A DNA stretch of 64,000 bases from Paenibacillus sp. HWE-109 (GCF_022163125.1 NZ_CP091881.1:1488001-1552000); one strand, 5' to 3'; positions 18,097 to 27,337 are shown, numbered from the stretch's first letter. The notes: generated by a model not told the origin, from the letters alone. Translations and numbers: made by a program.

Positions 18097-18918
18097 GTGA
18101 TATCTTTGCGAAAATTAAGCGTTTCCCTTGTCATGTTGGCATTGGGCATCATTGTTTTGATTCCGTTTATTTGGATGATTTCTTCATCCTTCAAAATTCA
18201 AGCTGATTTATTTAAATACCCGATCAATTGGATTCCCCAAAATCCGATTCTCTCGAACTACGAAGAGGTTTGGGGCGGCAAATACAAATTTGCTTTGTTT
18301 TACTGGAACTCGGCCAAAATCACCTTCTTTACGGTTGTCGGCTCCATCATCACCAGTTCCCTGGCTGGGTTCGCATTCGCCAAACTGAATTTTAAGGGAA
18401 GAGATTTTATCTTCCTTATGTACTTGGCAACGATGATCATCCCCGCTCAGGTGCTGCTTGTCCCTAGGTTTATCCTGTTCGATCGCGTTGGCTTGGTGAA
18501 CACGCACTGGGCCGTCATTTTACCGGGGATTTTCACTGTATTCGGAACATTTCTGATGAGACAATTTTTCAGTACGATCCCCGGTGAGCTTCTTGAAGCG
18601 GCAAAAGTGGATGGAGCAGGATTTTTCCGAATCTATTGGCAAATTTGCTTGCCATTAACGAAGCCTGCCATCGTAACACTTCTCATCCTGACCTTTACAT
18701 GGCATTGGAATGAATATGAGAATCCGTTGATCTTCCTGCGCTCGAGTGAATTGTTCACTCTACCGATTGGTCTTTCCAGCTTTGTAGATGAATATGGCGC
18801 GAATTATTCGTTGATTATGGCTGCTTCCGTTTCGGCGCTGCTTCCTCTTATCATTGTTGTAGCTATTTTCCAAAGATTTTTTGTTGAAGGCATTGCCAGC
18901 AGCGGTCTGAAAGGGTAA
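18097..18918 (+). CDS. CUT1 sugar ABC transporter permease (MalG type), outer system
   Basis: Second channel subunit, 273 residues, GTG start 18097 preceded by TGGAGGAGTGGG, 18 bp after the first permease. Contains the EAA loop EAAKVDGAGFFRIYWQICLP and ends FVEGIASSGLKG. It is paralogous to 9300-10148. The pair works with a binding protein and a shared ATPase encoded elsewhere. Confidence 0.95.
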   Translation: MISLRKLSVSLVMLALGIIVLIPFIWMISSSFKIQADLFKYPINWIPQNPILSNYEEVWGGKYKFALFYWNSAKITFFTVVGSIITSSLAGFAFAKLNFKGRDFIFLMYLATMIIPAQVLLVPRFILFDRVGLVNTHWAVILPGIFTVFGTFLMRQFFSTIPGELLEAAKVDGAGFFRIYWQICLPLTKPAIVTLLILTFTWHWNEYENPLIFLRSSELFTLPIGLSSFVDEYGANYSLIMAASVSALLPLIIVVAIFQRFFVEGIASSGLKG

Positions 18919-18946
18919 GCCTAATTTTATTAAAGGAGTGATAACC

Positions 18947-20287
18947 ATGAATGATTGGACAAACGATTTTGATATTGTGATTGTTGGGGCAGGCGTAGGC
19001 GGCATTTGTGCAGCTTTGGCTGCTTCAAGATTACACAGCAAGGTACTGCTTATTGAAAAAATGAGTGAGATTGGCGGAACGGGCGTCCATGCGGCAATCG
19101 CTTTAGTATGCAAGTTTCGTGATCATGATGGAAGATGTGTGAACACGGGGATTCACAAGGAATTATTCCCTCAGGCTTATCAGAATACGGGCTTGACCTT
19201 TGACGAGGAAACGGTATCCAGCTATGACGAACAGGAATTAAAAGAAACGTACCATCGATTAATTCAAAAAGAGAAAAATCTGACCGTATGGACAGACTGT
19301 GAAGTAGACGCTGTACAAGTGGAAGATGGCAATATTCGTTCAGTGACGATCACTGGATCTAAGCAAACACGTGTATTCGGTCGTGTATTCCTAGACGCCA
19401 CAGCAGATGGGAATTTGTCCGCATTGGCAGGAGCAGAGTTTCAAAAGGGGCGAGAAAAAGATGGAAAGATGCAGATGGCAACGGTAACTTTTAAGCTGAC
19501 TGGATTCGATCCCTCGTTGTTCAAAGTAAAGGATGTTACAAGCTGGGGCTGCTTTTTTTGGCTGGAAGAGACGCTCAAGCCTTATTATATGGCGATGAAA
19601 CAGAGAACGAACAGCACGAATATGCGTCAGGGCGTACTAGCATTCCCTTATCCAGACGGCAAAGCATTCCTGTTTAATTCGACGGCTGTGAACGATGTTG
19701 ATCCCACGATTCCGGGATCCGTTGAACGTGCCTTCGAAATCGGCAAAGCTCAAGTATATGAATTAGTTGAAGCAATCAGGGAGCATCCTGCCTTTCGGGA
19801 GGCGAAGATCGAGACTATTTTCGCCAAGTTAGGGGTGCGTGAAGGACGCAGAGTTATCGGCGATTATATGTTAACCGGAGAAGACTGTCTGCAAGTACGC
19901 AAGTTTGATGATATGGTGGCAGCGTGTGCTTATGATGTGGATGTTCATGATCCAGATGGAAATAAAAATCACCAGGAGTATATGACCATTTTGCCGAGCC
20001 CGGGGTATTATCATATTCCGTATCGCAGTCTTATTGCGAAAGGATTTGGCAATCTGTTGTTAAGCTCGCGCTGCATTAGTGGTACCTTTGAAGCCCACGC
20101 TTCTTACCGTGTCATGTCAGGAATAAGCGCTATTGGCGAAGCAGCAGGAACTGCAGCAGCCTTAACCGTCAAATCTGGCTTCAGCGATGTTCGTATGATT
20201 TCTGCCGAAGAGATTCGGTATATTCTCCAAACCCGGGGCCAATTCGTAGAAGGTGCTGTCAAGGAGACACATGTGTTGATTAAATAA
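18947..20287 (+). CDS. FAD-dependent oxidoreductase
   Basis: Flavoprotein of the FAD-dependent oxidoreductase type often encoded within carbohydrate-use loci (PF12831-like). 446 residues from ATG 18947, behind AAAGGAGTG. The N-terminal dinucleotide-binding motif is VIVGAGVGG with the second FAD contact at LIEKMSEIGGTG; a C-terminal glycine-rich FAD segment is GFGNLLLSSRCISGT. It sits in one operon with the two permeases, 28 bp downstream, so it probably acts on the imported sugar or a derivative, but the substrate cannot be read from sequence. Confidence 0.88.
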   Translation: MNDWTNDFDIVIVGAGVGGICAALAASRLHSKVLLIEKMSEIGGTGVHAAIALVCKFRDHDGRCVNTGIHKELFPQAYQNTGLTFDEETVSSYDEQELKETYHRLIQKEKNLTVWTDCEVDAVQVEDGNIRSVTITGSKQTRVFGRVFLDATADGNLSALAGAEFQKGREKDGKMQMATVTFKLTGFDPSLFKVKDVTSWGCFFWLEETLKPYYMAMKQRTNSTNMRQGVLAFPYPDGKAFLFNSTAVNDVDPTIPGSVERAFEIGKAQVYELVEAIREHPAFREAKIETIFAKLGVREGRRVIGDYMLTGEDCLQVRKFDDMVAACAYDVDVHDPDGNKNHQEYMTILPSPGYYHIPYRSLIAKGFGNLLLSSRCISGTFEAHASYRVMSGISAIGEAAGTAAALTVKSGFSDVRMISAEEIRYILQTRGQFVEGAVKETHVLIK

Positions 20288-20296
20288 ATGAAGCAC

Positions 20297-20345
20297 AAAG
20301 GCATATACTGGGCGCTATACGATGAACGGTGTATGCCTTTTTAAT
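20297..20345 (+). terminator. Terminator after the FAD oxidoreductase
   Basis: AAAGGCATATAC and GTGTATGCCTTTTT pair around a 20-base loop, nine bases after the stop codon. Confidence 0.8.
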
Positions 20346-20425
20346 TTTTGAATGGAAGAGGGAGGTGAGAGGACACACACGGTTTCGAATTCTATTGAAA
20401 ATGATTTACATTTGAAGGGAGATGT

Positions 20426-23400
20426 ATGGCAATGAAGAAAGTGTTAAGCCGTTTGAGTTCTGCATTTGTGGTGTTGGCTCTTCTAGCAATGTACGGGTTC
20501 ACTCTGATTTCAGGAAACCAAGTGGCCCATGCAGCATCATTAACCATTGGGCAAACCACAGTTGGGAATATTTTTTATGAAAGCGATGCCAAAACATTTA
20601 GAATCAATACGGATGGGGACTCGATTGATTGGGTGTATTCCGATTATTGGAATAACACCGTGCAGTCCGGAAGTCAGCCTGTAAGCGATGGAACGACCCT
20701 GCTAACCGTTAATCCTGGGAAAAATGGTTGGTTCAACTTAGTAATAACCGCCAAGCAGAACGGGAACGTTGTGTCGTCAAAAGAAACCTCGTTCGCTGTC
20801 GTCTCGAATTTCGATCTGAGCCAAGTGGCGGATTCGCATTTTTCCGTACAAACGCACGCTGCTCGAACCGACATAATTGCACAAGACTCCGCAGCCCTGA
20901 TCCCGATTGCCAAGAAAATGGGGGTTAAGTATGTCAGGGATGCCTTACGGTGGGGGGACATCGAGGATACGACCAAGGGGGATTATAGCTTTAAAACCTT
21001 CCATGATGATTTCATGTCGCGTGTATCGGCGAACGATCTCAAGCCTTATATCACACTTGCATTATATAATAATTTCTATGATAGCGGAAATGCGCCCACG
21101 AGTTTGGAGGGAAGAATGGCCTTTGCTGAATATGGCAAGCAAGTATTAAGCAGATACCCGGAGATTGGTCAGGTGGAAATATGGAATGAGCCGGACATTC
21201 CTTCGTTTGGGAAAGGACTTCATACAGAGGCAGAGAAGGCGGATTTTTATTTCAATTTGTTAAAAACCTCCTACGAACAAATTCATCCCCTTTTTCCGAA
21301 TGTGAAAATAACAGGATTTGTCTTTGGCGAATTGGGTTCAGACGCATTTTTGGAAGCGCTTTATCAAAAAGGCTCGCTGAATTATATGGATGAATATTCG
21401 TTCCATTCGTATACGAGGAATCCAGAGGATTTCGTTAAAGATATCAACAGACATAAAAATATGATGAAAACCTATAACAACAATCAAACCATTCCGATCA
21501 ATCTTTCGGAGACAGGATTCAGCAATTTTAATTTCGACGAACATGTCCAAGCCAACTATGTGGCTCGAAGAATTGTCACTGCCTTGGCAAATGGGGTCGA
21601 AAAAATTAATATTTATAATCTGCAAAATAAATCTACGGTTCCGAATGAATTTGAGGGAACGTTCGGTTTGATTCGGAATCCTGACGATGCCAAAGGGGCT
21701 TATGTTCCGAAGCCGGCCTATGCCGCTTATGCGACTATGACCCGTGAATTAACGGGAGCGGATTTCCAAACGACGGAGGATGTTGGACCTGGCGTGTATA
21801 GCCATAAGTTCCATACAGCTGCGGAGGATGTTCGGGTTATGTACGCTCCTGCGGGAGCCGACCTCAAGCTTTATACTAGCAGCCCCCTACAAGTCACAGA
21901 CATCATGGGGAATATGGTAACGTATACGCCAACGAATGGTTATGTGCGGCTGCGGCTGGATGAGAATCCGGTTTATGTCAAAGGTGGGTTGGAGGCTCCT
22001 TATATCGAAGAGATTCCGCCGACGATTACCAATCCGATCACTCTGTATAGCGGTTACAGCGTTGGAGGTTACGCCGAAGTCAATGGGCCGCTTGGAACAG
22101 CTACCAACAAATGGGTAACCTCTTCCGTCCTCAAAGGCTATAACGGCGGTATTTCGCGGGCGATTACGAACCCAACGGGCGCATCGGCCAAATGGACACC
22201 GAATGTGTCTGCGTCCGGACGTTACCGGGTTTCAGCGTATCTTCCCGGAACGCCCGCCACCCCGGTGAATACCACGAAGATGGCTGCGTATTCGATCTAT
22301 ATCAACGGAATAAAACAGGAAACGAAAGCTGTTGATCAATTCTCTCAGCAGGGGTCTTGGCAGGTATTGGGTACCTATGAGTTTCCAAGGGGAACAAGCA
22401 GTTATATTCTGCTCGAAGACACAAGCTTAGCTCACGATCGACCGCTTCGGGCGGATGTCATCAAGCTAGAGGCGATTCCTTCAACGGGAATTGCTCTGGA
22501 TACCGATTCACTGGACCTGGAGGTAGGTGATACGCATGCCTTCAAAGCTGCATTTACGCCTGTCGAGGCGACAGATCAGACGCTGGTTTGGAGCAGTTCG
22601 AACAGTCAAATCGTGACTGTCGATGCCGAGGGGCATGCGAATGCGACGGGGGTCGGAGAGGCGGTGATTCGTGCCACGAATCCGTTGACTTCCCTCTTTG
22701 CTGAAGCGAAGATCCAAGTAACGATGCCCGTCATAAAGCAGGTGACGATTTATAATAGTTACGGCACAAATGGGGGATACGCGGAAGTCAACGGGCCTCT
22801 AGGAACCGCTACGAACAAGTGGGTGACTTCCACGATTCTGCAAGGTTACAATGGCGGCATCTCGCGAGCCATTACGAATCCAACAGGCGCATCGGCCAAA
22901 TGGACGCCGACAATTATCCAGCCCGGACGATACAGGGTATCGGTTTATCTGCCTGGAACGCCCGCAACTCCTGCGTATACGACCAAAGCAGCCGAATATT
23001 CGCTTTATATCGGTGGCACGAAGATTGATTCCAAGATCATCGATCAATCCACACTGCAAGGCTCATGGCAGGTACTGGGCATCTATGATTTGCCGAGGGG
23101 AAGCGGGAGCTACATCACGGTTGAGGATGTGAATTCGGCTCATGACAGACCACTTCGCGCGGATGTTGCCAAGTTCGAGTTCATCCCCGTTACGGGCATC
23201 AGCCTGGATACTCAGGCGCTTAGCTTGCAAGTAGGAGATACGCATCTATTTACGGCGGGGATAACTCCGAATGATGCAACGGATCAAAATCTGATTTGGA
23301 GCAGTACGAATAGCGATGTGGCAGCCATTGATACTGCAGGACATCTGCGTGCTCAGGCTGTTGGCAACGCGGTAATCCGTGTCACCAATCCTTTGACGTC

Positions 23401-24022
23401 CCTGTATGCCGAGGCCGAAGTGAGTATTGCGTCGAAGAGCATGGCCAAACCAGGTAGGCCGATTCTCTCCGATGACAATGGCTACGATACGGGACTGCAA
23501 GATGGCAATTACAAGTTGAAGATGAATATGTGGTATGGAGACAACGGTACAATTTACAAGCTTTATGAGAATGATGTTTCAATCGATACGAAAATTCTTA
23601 CTGACAATGCACCTAACGCACAAACAGTGGTAACCGCGGTTTACGGCAATAAGAACGGAACGTATCGTTACTATGCAGAGCTCACGAACGCTTATGGCAC
23701 AACGACGAGCAGTACGCACGTTGTCACTGTTACCCAGGCTTCACCCGGCAAACCGGTTTTATCAAGCGATAACTGGGATGGCGACGGAAACTTCAAGGTG
23801 AGTATGAACATGTGGTGGGGTACCAATGGCGAGACGTATCATTTATATGAGAACGGTGTTCTTATTGATACGCAAGTACTGACAAGTCATACACCGTCTG
23901 CTCAATCGGCAGTAACAACGATAGCGAGCAGAAACAAAGGGGCCTATGAGTATCGCGGTGAGCTCGTTAATCATGCAGGTGCCACATCCAGCGATATGAT
24001 GATTGTGAATGTGACTCCGTAG
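20426..24022 (+). CDS. Secreted clan GH-A glycoside hydrolase with golvesin-like, BIG2 and Ig-like modules
   Basis: Secreted enzyme of 1198 residues. Signal peptide (1-36, ending VAHAAS), a beta domain (about 38-130) matching the one before the catalytic domain in the 10188 protein, a TIM-barrel domain (about 135-460) with acid/base Glu255 in WNEPD and nucleophile Glu362 in LSETGFS, then two repeats each made of a golvesin-C-terminal-like domain (GGYAEVNGPLGTATNKWVTS, about 538-685 and 771-918) and a BIG2 Ig-like domain, and two C-terminal Ig-like domains with the W(Y/W)G(D/T)NG motif seen in chitinase accessory domains. It has no SLH or dockerin. GAAGGGAG precedes two close starts, 20426 and 20432. 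Substrate unknown. Confidence 0.9.
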   Translation: MAMKKVLSRLSSAFVVLALLAMYGFTLISGNQVAHAASLTIGQTTVGNIFYESDAKTFRINTDGDSIDWVYSDYWNNTVQSGSQPVSDGTTLLTVNPGKNGWFNLVITAKQNGNVVSSKETSFAVVSNFDLSQVADSHFSVQTHAARTDIIAQDSAALIPIAKKMGVKYVRDALRWGDIEDTTKGDYSFKTFHDDFMSRVSANDLKPYITLALYNNFYDSGNAPTSLEGRMAFAEYGKQVLSRYPEIGQVEIWNEPDIPSFGKGLHTEAEKADFYFNLLKTSYEQIHPLFPNVKITGFVFGELGSDAFLEALYQKGSLNYMDEYSFHSYTRNPEDFVKDINRHKNMMKTYNNNQTIPINLSETGFSNFNFDEHVQANYVARRIVTALANGVEKINIYNLQNKSTVPNEFEGTFGLIRNPDDAKGAYVPKPAYAAYATMTRELTGADFQTTEDVGPGVYSHKFHTAAEDVRVMYAPAGADLKLYTSSPLQVTDIMGNMVTYTPTNGYVRLRLDENPVYVKGGLEAPYIEEIPPTITNPITLYSGYSVGGYAEVNGPLGTATNKWVTSSVLKGYNGGISRAITNPTGASAKWTPNVSASGRYRVSAYLPGTPATPVNTTKMAAYSIYINGIKQETKAVDQFSQQGSWQVLGTYEFPRGTSSYILLEDTSLAHDRPLRADVIKLEAIPSTGIALDTDSLDLEVGDTHAFKAAFTPVEATDQTLVWSSSNSQIVTVDAEGHANATGVGEAVIRATNPLTSLFAEAKIQVTMPVIKQVTIYNSYGTNGGYAEVNGPLGTATNKWVTSTILQGYNGGISRAITNPTGASAKWTPTIIQPGRYRVSVYLPGTPATPAYTTKAAEYSLYIGGTKIDSKIIDQSTLQGSWQVLGIYDLPRGSGSYITVEDVNSAHDRPLRADVAKFEFIPVTGISLDTQALSLQVGDTHLFTAGITPNDATDQNLIWSSTNSDVAAIDTAGHLRAQAVGNAVIRVTNPLTSLYAEAEVSIASKSMAKPGRPILSDDNGYDTGLQDGNYKLKMNMWYGDNGTIYKLYENDVSIDTKILTDNAPNAQTVVTAVYGNKNGTYRYYAELTNAYGTTTSSTHVVTVTQASPGKPVLSSDNWDGDGNFKVSMNMWWGTNGETYHLYENGVLIDTQVLTSHTPSAQSAVTTIASRNKGAYEYRGELVNHAGATSSDMMIVNVTP

Positions 24023-24187
24023 CGGGGTTACTTTGAAAAGCTGCTTGCCTGCGATAGCGGCACACTTGAACCCCAAAGTAGAATGGATTGAAAGCTGTGA
24101 GCATCAAAGGCATCCAGTTGTTGTTTATCGAACAAACGTGATGGCTTCGGATGTGTCTTGCTGAGATGTCTGTCGCTCTATTTGATG

Positions 24188-24242
24188 AAGAGGCTGTCTC
24201 CCAAGGTTGCAAACCTGGGGAGCGGCCTCTTTGTTTTGTTGG
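24188..24242 (+). terminator. Terminator hairpin downstream of the GH-A enzyme
   Basis: AAGAGGC, CTCCCAAGGTT and their partners AACCTGGGGAG, GCCTCTTT pair around a tiny loop. It lies 166 bp after the stop, so the transcript has a long tail. Confidence 0.75.
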
Positions 24243-24290
24243 CGGAGGTGGAGCAGAGGCAGGAGTTGGCGGAGATGCAGATGCAGATAC

Positions 24291-24433
24291 TGTAACGTTG
24301 CAAAACAACGTTACGGGTGGGAAAAGTGCACCTTGAGCGACATTTTAGGTGAGATAAGGATGAAAAACAGCGTTAAGTTGGAGCATGAGGCCAAAACGGG
24401 AGCTGTAACGCTGAAAAACAGCGTTAACAGGCA
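24291..24433 (+). repeat. Two copies of a short palindrome plus a half-copy
   Basis: GTAACGTTGCAAAACAACGTTAC at the left and GTAACGCTGAAAAACAGCGTTAA-type sequence at the right, both preceded by CTGTAACG or similar, with a half-copy (GAAAAACAGCGTTAAG) between. Each folds into a short hairpin with an A-rich loop; base changes in one arm are matched in the other (GTTG/CAAC versus GCTG/CAGC). Confidence 0.55.
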
Positions 24434-24505
24434 GAGTTGAGCACCGCCGACCTCTGGGCGGCCGAGCTGGCCGCTCTGAGAAGCGCCCCCTTACCGCGTC
24501 CCTCC

Positions 24506-24793
24506 GTGCCACCGCCCGCCTGGCCTTTCGTCCCGCCCGGCCGCCAACCTGCCGTGCCACCGCCCGCCTGGCCTTTCGTCCCGCCCGGCCGCCAACCTGC
24601 CGTGCCACCGCCCGCCTGGCCTTTCGTCCCGTCCGGCCGCCAACCTGCCGTGCCACCGCCCGCCTGGCCTTTCGTCCCGCCCGGCCGCCAACCTGCCGTG
24701 CCACCGCCCGCCTGGCACTTCGACCCGCCCGGCCGCCATCCTGCCGTGCCACCGCCCGCCTGGCCCTCCACCCCTCCTGGCCTCTACCCCGCC
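24506..24793 (+). repeat. GC-rich tandem repeat, 48-bp unit, six copies
   Basis: Units begin at 24506, 24554, 24602, 24650, 24698 and 24746 with GTGCCACCGCCCGCCTGGC. The first four are nearly identical and the last two diverge. The unit is a multiple of three, so several frames on both strands stay open; the plus-strand reading would be a 16-residue VPPPAWPFVPPGRQPA repeat. GC content is far above the surroundings. I see no ribosome site or family match that supports a protein here. Confidence 0.85.
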
Positions 24794-24846
24794 AGGTCTC
24801 TGCCTTGCCGGGCCTCCCCCCATCGATGCCTAATCAGTCTATCATT

Positions 24847-25031
24847 CTAACGAACTGCGGGATGCTTATAGACGCAAAAATGGCTACTTTGGCGATTTAA
24901 TGAACTGTATTGACGCTATCGAGTAGTTTATAGGCGGAATGGTGATCATTTGCTCGGAATAACACCTCGGGAATTCGTTAGTTTTTCGAAATGACCTATT
25001 TTGATCAAATAGCTGGTAATGAGTTCGTTAT
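24847..25031 (+). repeat. Family B element, copy 3 (diverged)
   Basis: 185 bp, opening CTAACGAACT and closing AGTTCGTTA, with internal GGCTACTTTGGCGAT as in 47245 and 47604. The last base of the right terminal repeat is changed. Non-coding. Confidence 0.75.
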
Positions 25032-25166
25032 TGCGGATAGCCTCAAGGTTCATTAGACTCCAGGGACAAACCCTTTCTCTCATTGATGGGGAAACACCTG
25101 GCAAATGGGCGTGTCTAACCCGGCAAATCATATAAATATATTTATGATAAACCATAAAATACATAA

Positions 25167-25219
25167 TTGGATTTATGAATAGCGTCAAGATACAATACGT
25201 TTGAAAGATCATTTCAAAC
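25167..25219 (+). promoter_or_regulatory. Promoter and palindromic operator of the DJ-1/PfpI gene
   Basis: A -35 box TTGGAT (25167-25172), an 18-bp spacer and a -10 box TACAAT (25191-25196) are followed by GTTTGAAA-GATCA-TTTCAAAC (25199-25219), a perfect 8-bp inverted repeat over the expected transcription start. This position suits a repressor. Confidence 0.65.
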
Positions 25220-25240
25220 ACAGAGGAGAGAATCAAAAAA

Positions 25241-25897
25241 ATGAAAAAAATACTAGTAGTTGTCACTTCTGCCAATCAAATAGATAGTGAAAAATCTACA
25301 GGACTGTGGCTTTCGGAATTTGCTGAGCCCTTCATTGAATTTTCCAAACAGGGGTATGAGATAACTGTGGCTAGCCCTTTAGGCGGTAAAACTCCGATTG
25401 ATAGCAATAGTGTAAGTGCTGATTTGCATCAAGAAATCTTGGATGCCGAGAAGTTTCTTGCAAATACGATCAAAGTGGATGAAGTAAATGCGGAGGATTA
25501 TGATGTGATTTTCCTGCCAGGCGGCCACGGAACGATGTTTGATCTACCTGATAACGGGAAGCTTCAAACACTGCTGAGAGAATTCTATGAGGCTGGGAAA
25601 ATTGTCGCTGCGGTTTGCCATGGACCGGCTGGTTTAGTCAATACGAAGCTGTCTGATGGCAAATTCTTGGTGGAAGGCAAACGCATAACGGCCTTTACAG
25701 ATTCGGAAGAAAAAGCTGCTGGATTGGATAGCTATATGCCATTCCTGCTGGAGTCCAAGCTTCGTCAAGCAGGTTCCAACTTTGTTACGGCGCCAGATTG
25801 GAGCGATCACTATGAGGTTGACGGCAATTTAATCACAGGTCAAAATCCTCAATCCACACTTAGCGTAGCCAAAGCGGTTATAGCAAAATTGAACTAA
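25241..25897 (+). CDS. DJ-1/PfpI family protein (type 1 glutamine amidotransferase-like)
   Basis: Small stress-type protein of the DJ-1/PfpI superfamily; relatives of this subgroup (Hsp31/glyoxalase III-like) handle reactive aldehydes. 218 residues. The nucleophile-elbow Cys is in AAVCHGPAGL (Cys about 128), with an upstream Glu in WLSEFAEP and the glycine-rich FLPGGHGTMFDL. ATG 25241 follows AGAGGAGAG. It has its own promoter, operator and terminator, so it is a single-gene unit. The precise activity is inferred from family only. Confidence 0.9.
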   Translation: MKKILVVVTSANQIDSEKSTGLWLSEFAEPFIEFSKQGYEITVASPLGGKTPIDSNSVSADLHQEILDAEKFLANTIKVDEVNAEDYDVIFLPGGHGTMFDLPDNGKLQTLLREFYEAGKIVAAVCHGPAGLVNTKLSDGKFLVEGKRITAFTDSEEKAAGLDSYMPFLLESKLRQAGSNFVTAPDWSDHYEVDGNLITGQNPQSTLSVAKAVIAKLN

Positions 25898-25922
25898 CTA
25901 CGAATTCCAAAACATGCAAAAG

Positions 25923-25955
25923 AGCTAAGCCTGAATGTAGGCTTGGCTTTTTTTT
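25923..25955 (+). terminator. Terminator of the DJ-1/PfpI gene
   Basis: AGCTAAGCC and GGCTTGGCT pair around TGAATGTA and are followed by eight T. Bases 25956-26219 beyond it show no gene or structure I can support. Confidence 0.85.
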
Positions 25956-26219
25956 GTTCACATCATAAGTATGGGAAGATTCATCAAATAACTATGATTC
26001 CGTAAAGTAAGAACATCGCCGGCCGCTAGAGAAATTAAAGCCCTGCAATCTGAGCGGTTCCTGGATCATGTGTGATTCAGCGGGAGAGAATACTGTTCGT
26101 GTCAAAAATCACATCAGCCTCTACTGGAACGGTTTGAGCGGGGGGAGAGACAGGAAGTATGATCGCCATGTACATTCAAATCCCATTTTTTTGTATGTTT
26201 TCAGGCGCTGAGAACGAAA

Positions 26220-26255
26220 ATGCCGACAATTCCAAACAACAAGAATTGTCGGCAT
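26220..26255 (-). terminator. Terminator of the DUF4183-type gene
   Basis: ATGCCGACAATTC and GAATTGTCGGCAT are perfect 13-base arms around a 10-base loop, 18 bp after the stop of the minus-strand gene. Confidence 0.8.
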
Positions 26256-26272
26256 CATGTTCCTAAAGAGAA

Positions 26273-26557
26273 TTAGTTTACAACAAATTCGATTACAATT
26301 GGAGTCGCTGGATCAAGTGTATCACCACCAGGAATGGTGATCGCCGTGGTAGTAACGGTCGAAGTATCGGCTGTTTGTAACTGTGCATTAATGTAGAGAT
26401 TATAATACGCTGGAGCTGTTGGAAATGCTGTGGCAGCAGTGCCTGCGTCATTCGTGGTGGCTGTAGCTAGAATATTAAATGCAACACCGACGCCTGTGCC
26501 GTCTCCTGCTGTAGCATTGAATCTTCTGGCAGCCATAAAAGGTTTTGTAATTGGCAT
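26273..26557 (-). CDS. Short DUF4183-type protein
   Basis: 94-residue protein that is essentially one DUF4183-like domain: MPITKPFMAARRFNA at the start, YYNLYINAQLQ in the middle and a PATPIVIEFVVN end. The start ATG 26557 follows AAGGGAGGTGAT; a GTG at 26566 lies inside that ribosome site. Such domains occur on spore-surface proteins of Bacillus and Paenibacillus, and the neighbouring gene fuses the same fold (SNLYINGMLQ, GTPIILEIIHFF) to a collagen-like stretch. A role on the spore surface is inferred from that context. Confidence 0.8.
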   Translation of the reverse strand: MPITKPFMAARRFNATAGDGTGVGVAFNILATATTNDAGTAATAFPTAPAYYNLYINAQLQTADTSTVTTTAITIPGGDTLDPATPIVIEFVVN

Positions 26558-26644
26558 GTATATCACCTCCCTTCTCCAATCACTATTAGTAGATGCCGGA
26601 GATAGAATAATGGGAAGGGCAGCTATGTGATTAGATCGTACATT

Positions 26645-27337
26645 TTAATAGGATGTTTGAGCAAAAAAATGAATGATTTCGAGAATAATCGGCGTACCAG
26701 AAAAAATAGTTTGATTGTTGGCGCGAATAGTCAAGGCGTTTGTATTTAAGCTGTATAAACTGCTTTCTTGCAACATGCCATTGATATAAAGATTGCTATA
26801 GCTATTTGGACCTATCACTATAAATGCGGTTATGAATCTTCCTTCATCGTTAGTGAATTCATTAGCTGGAATAGTTACAAGGGATTGCGTATCAGAAATG
26901 ACCGTATAAAAGTATCTTCGAGCGCTTGGAACAATGATAATTTCAGGGATGATGGAAGGACCTGGGAGGCCAGGAGGGCCTTGTATGCCTTGTGGTCCTT
27001 GTATTCCAAGTGCTCCTTGAAGCCCCTGAAGCCCCTGAAGCCCCTGAAGCCCTTGAAGTCCCTGAAGCCCTTCAAGTCCTTGAAGCCCTTGAAGTCCCTG
27101 AGGGCCTTGTATGCCTTGAGGAGCAGTTACATTAATGTTTGGTGAAGGACAGGCAACACGTCTATTTTTTTTACAGATGACAATAATTTTCTTGCGTCCC
27201 TTTTTTCTTGGCAAAGGGCAAGCCGTAATTGTCTTCTTTTTACAATCTTTTTTGCCATCGGAATTAGATTTTTTACACATATGCTTTCTTGTTAATGGAA
27301 CCCTTCGGGTTTTTTTACGGGTATTGCGACACAACAA
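26645..27337 (-). CDS. Collagen-like protein with C-terminal DUF4183-type domain
   Basis: 230 residues. A Lys/Arg/Cys-rich N-terminus (about 1-65, repeated KK and Cys) is followed by about 21 Gly-X-Y triplets (GPQGLQGLQG...), mostly GLQ, and a C-terminal beta domain like the protein downstream. Bacterial collagen-like proteins of this form make filaments on spore exosporium or cell surface. A TTG at 27337 is the likely start, 7 bases after TAAGGAGGTG; a GTG at 27346 overlaps that site, and an ATG lies 20 codons further in. The GLQ codons form an internal DNA repeat at 27000-27110, prone to length change. Confidence 0.85.
   Translation of the reverse strand: MLCRNTRKKTRRVPLTRKHMCKKSNSDGKKDCKKKTITACPLPRKKGRKKIIVICKKNRRVACPSPNINVTAPQGIQGPQGLQGLQGLEGLQGLQGLQGLQGLQGLQGALGIQGPQGIQGPPGLPGPSIIPEIIIVPSARRYFYTVISDTQSLVTIPANEFTNDEGRFITAFIVIGPNSYSNLYINGMLQESSLYSLNTNALTIRANNQTIFSGTPIILEIIHFFAQTSY

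Noticed and set aside
20390..20420. cre-like TTGAAAATGATTTACA before the GH-A enzyme
   Set aside because: It lacks the central CG of the CcpA consensus and has one extra base.
24506..24793. Possible CRISPR array
   Set aside because: The units follow each other directly with no variable spacers, and no cas gene is in the window.
24437..24850. Pro-rich open frame over the 48-bp tandem repeat
   Set aside because: Open only because the unit is a multiple of three without stops; it starts at TTG without a ribosome site, and the other strand is just as open.
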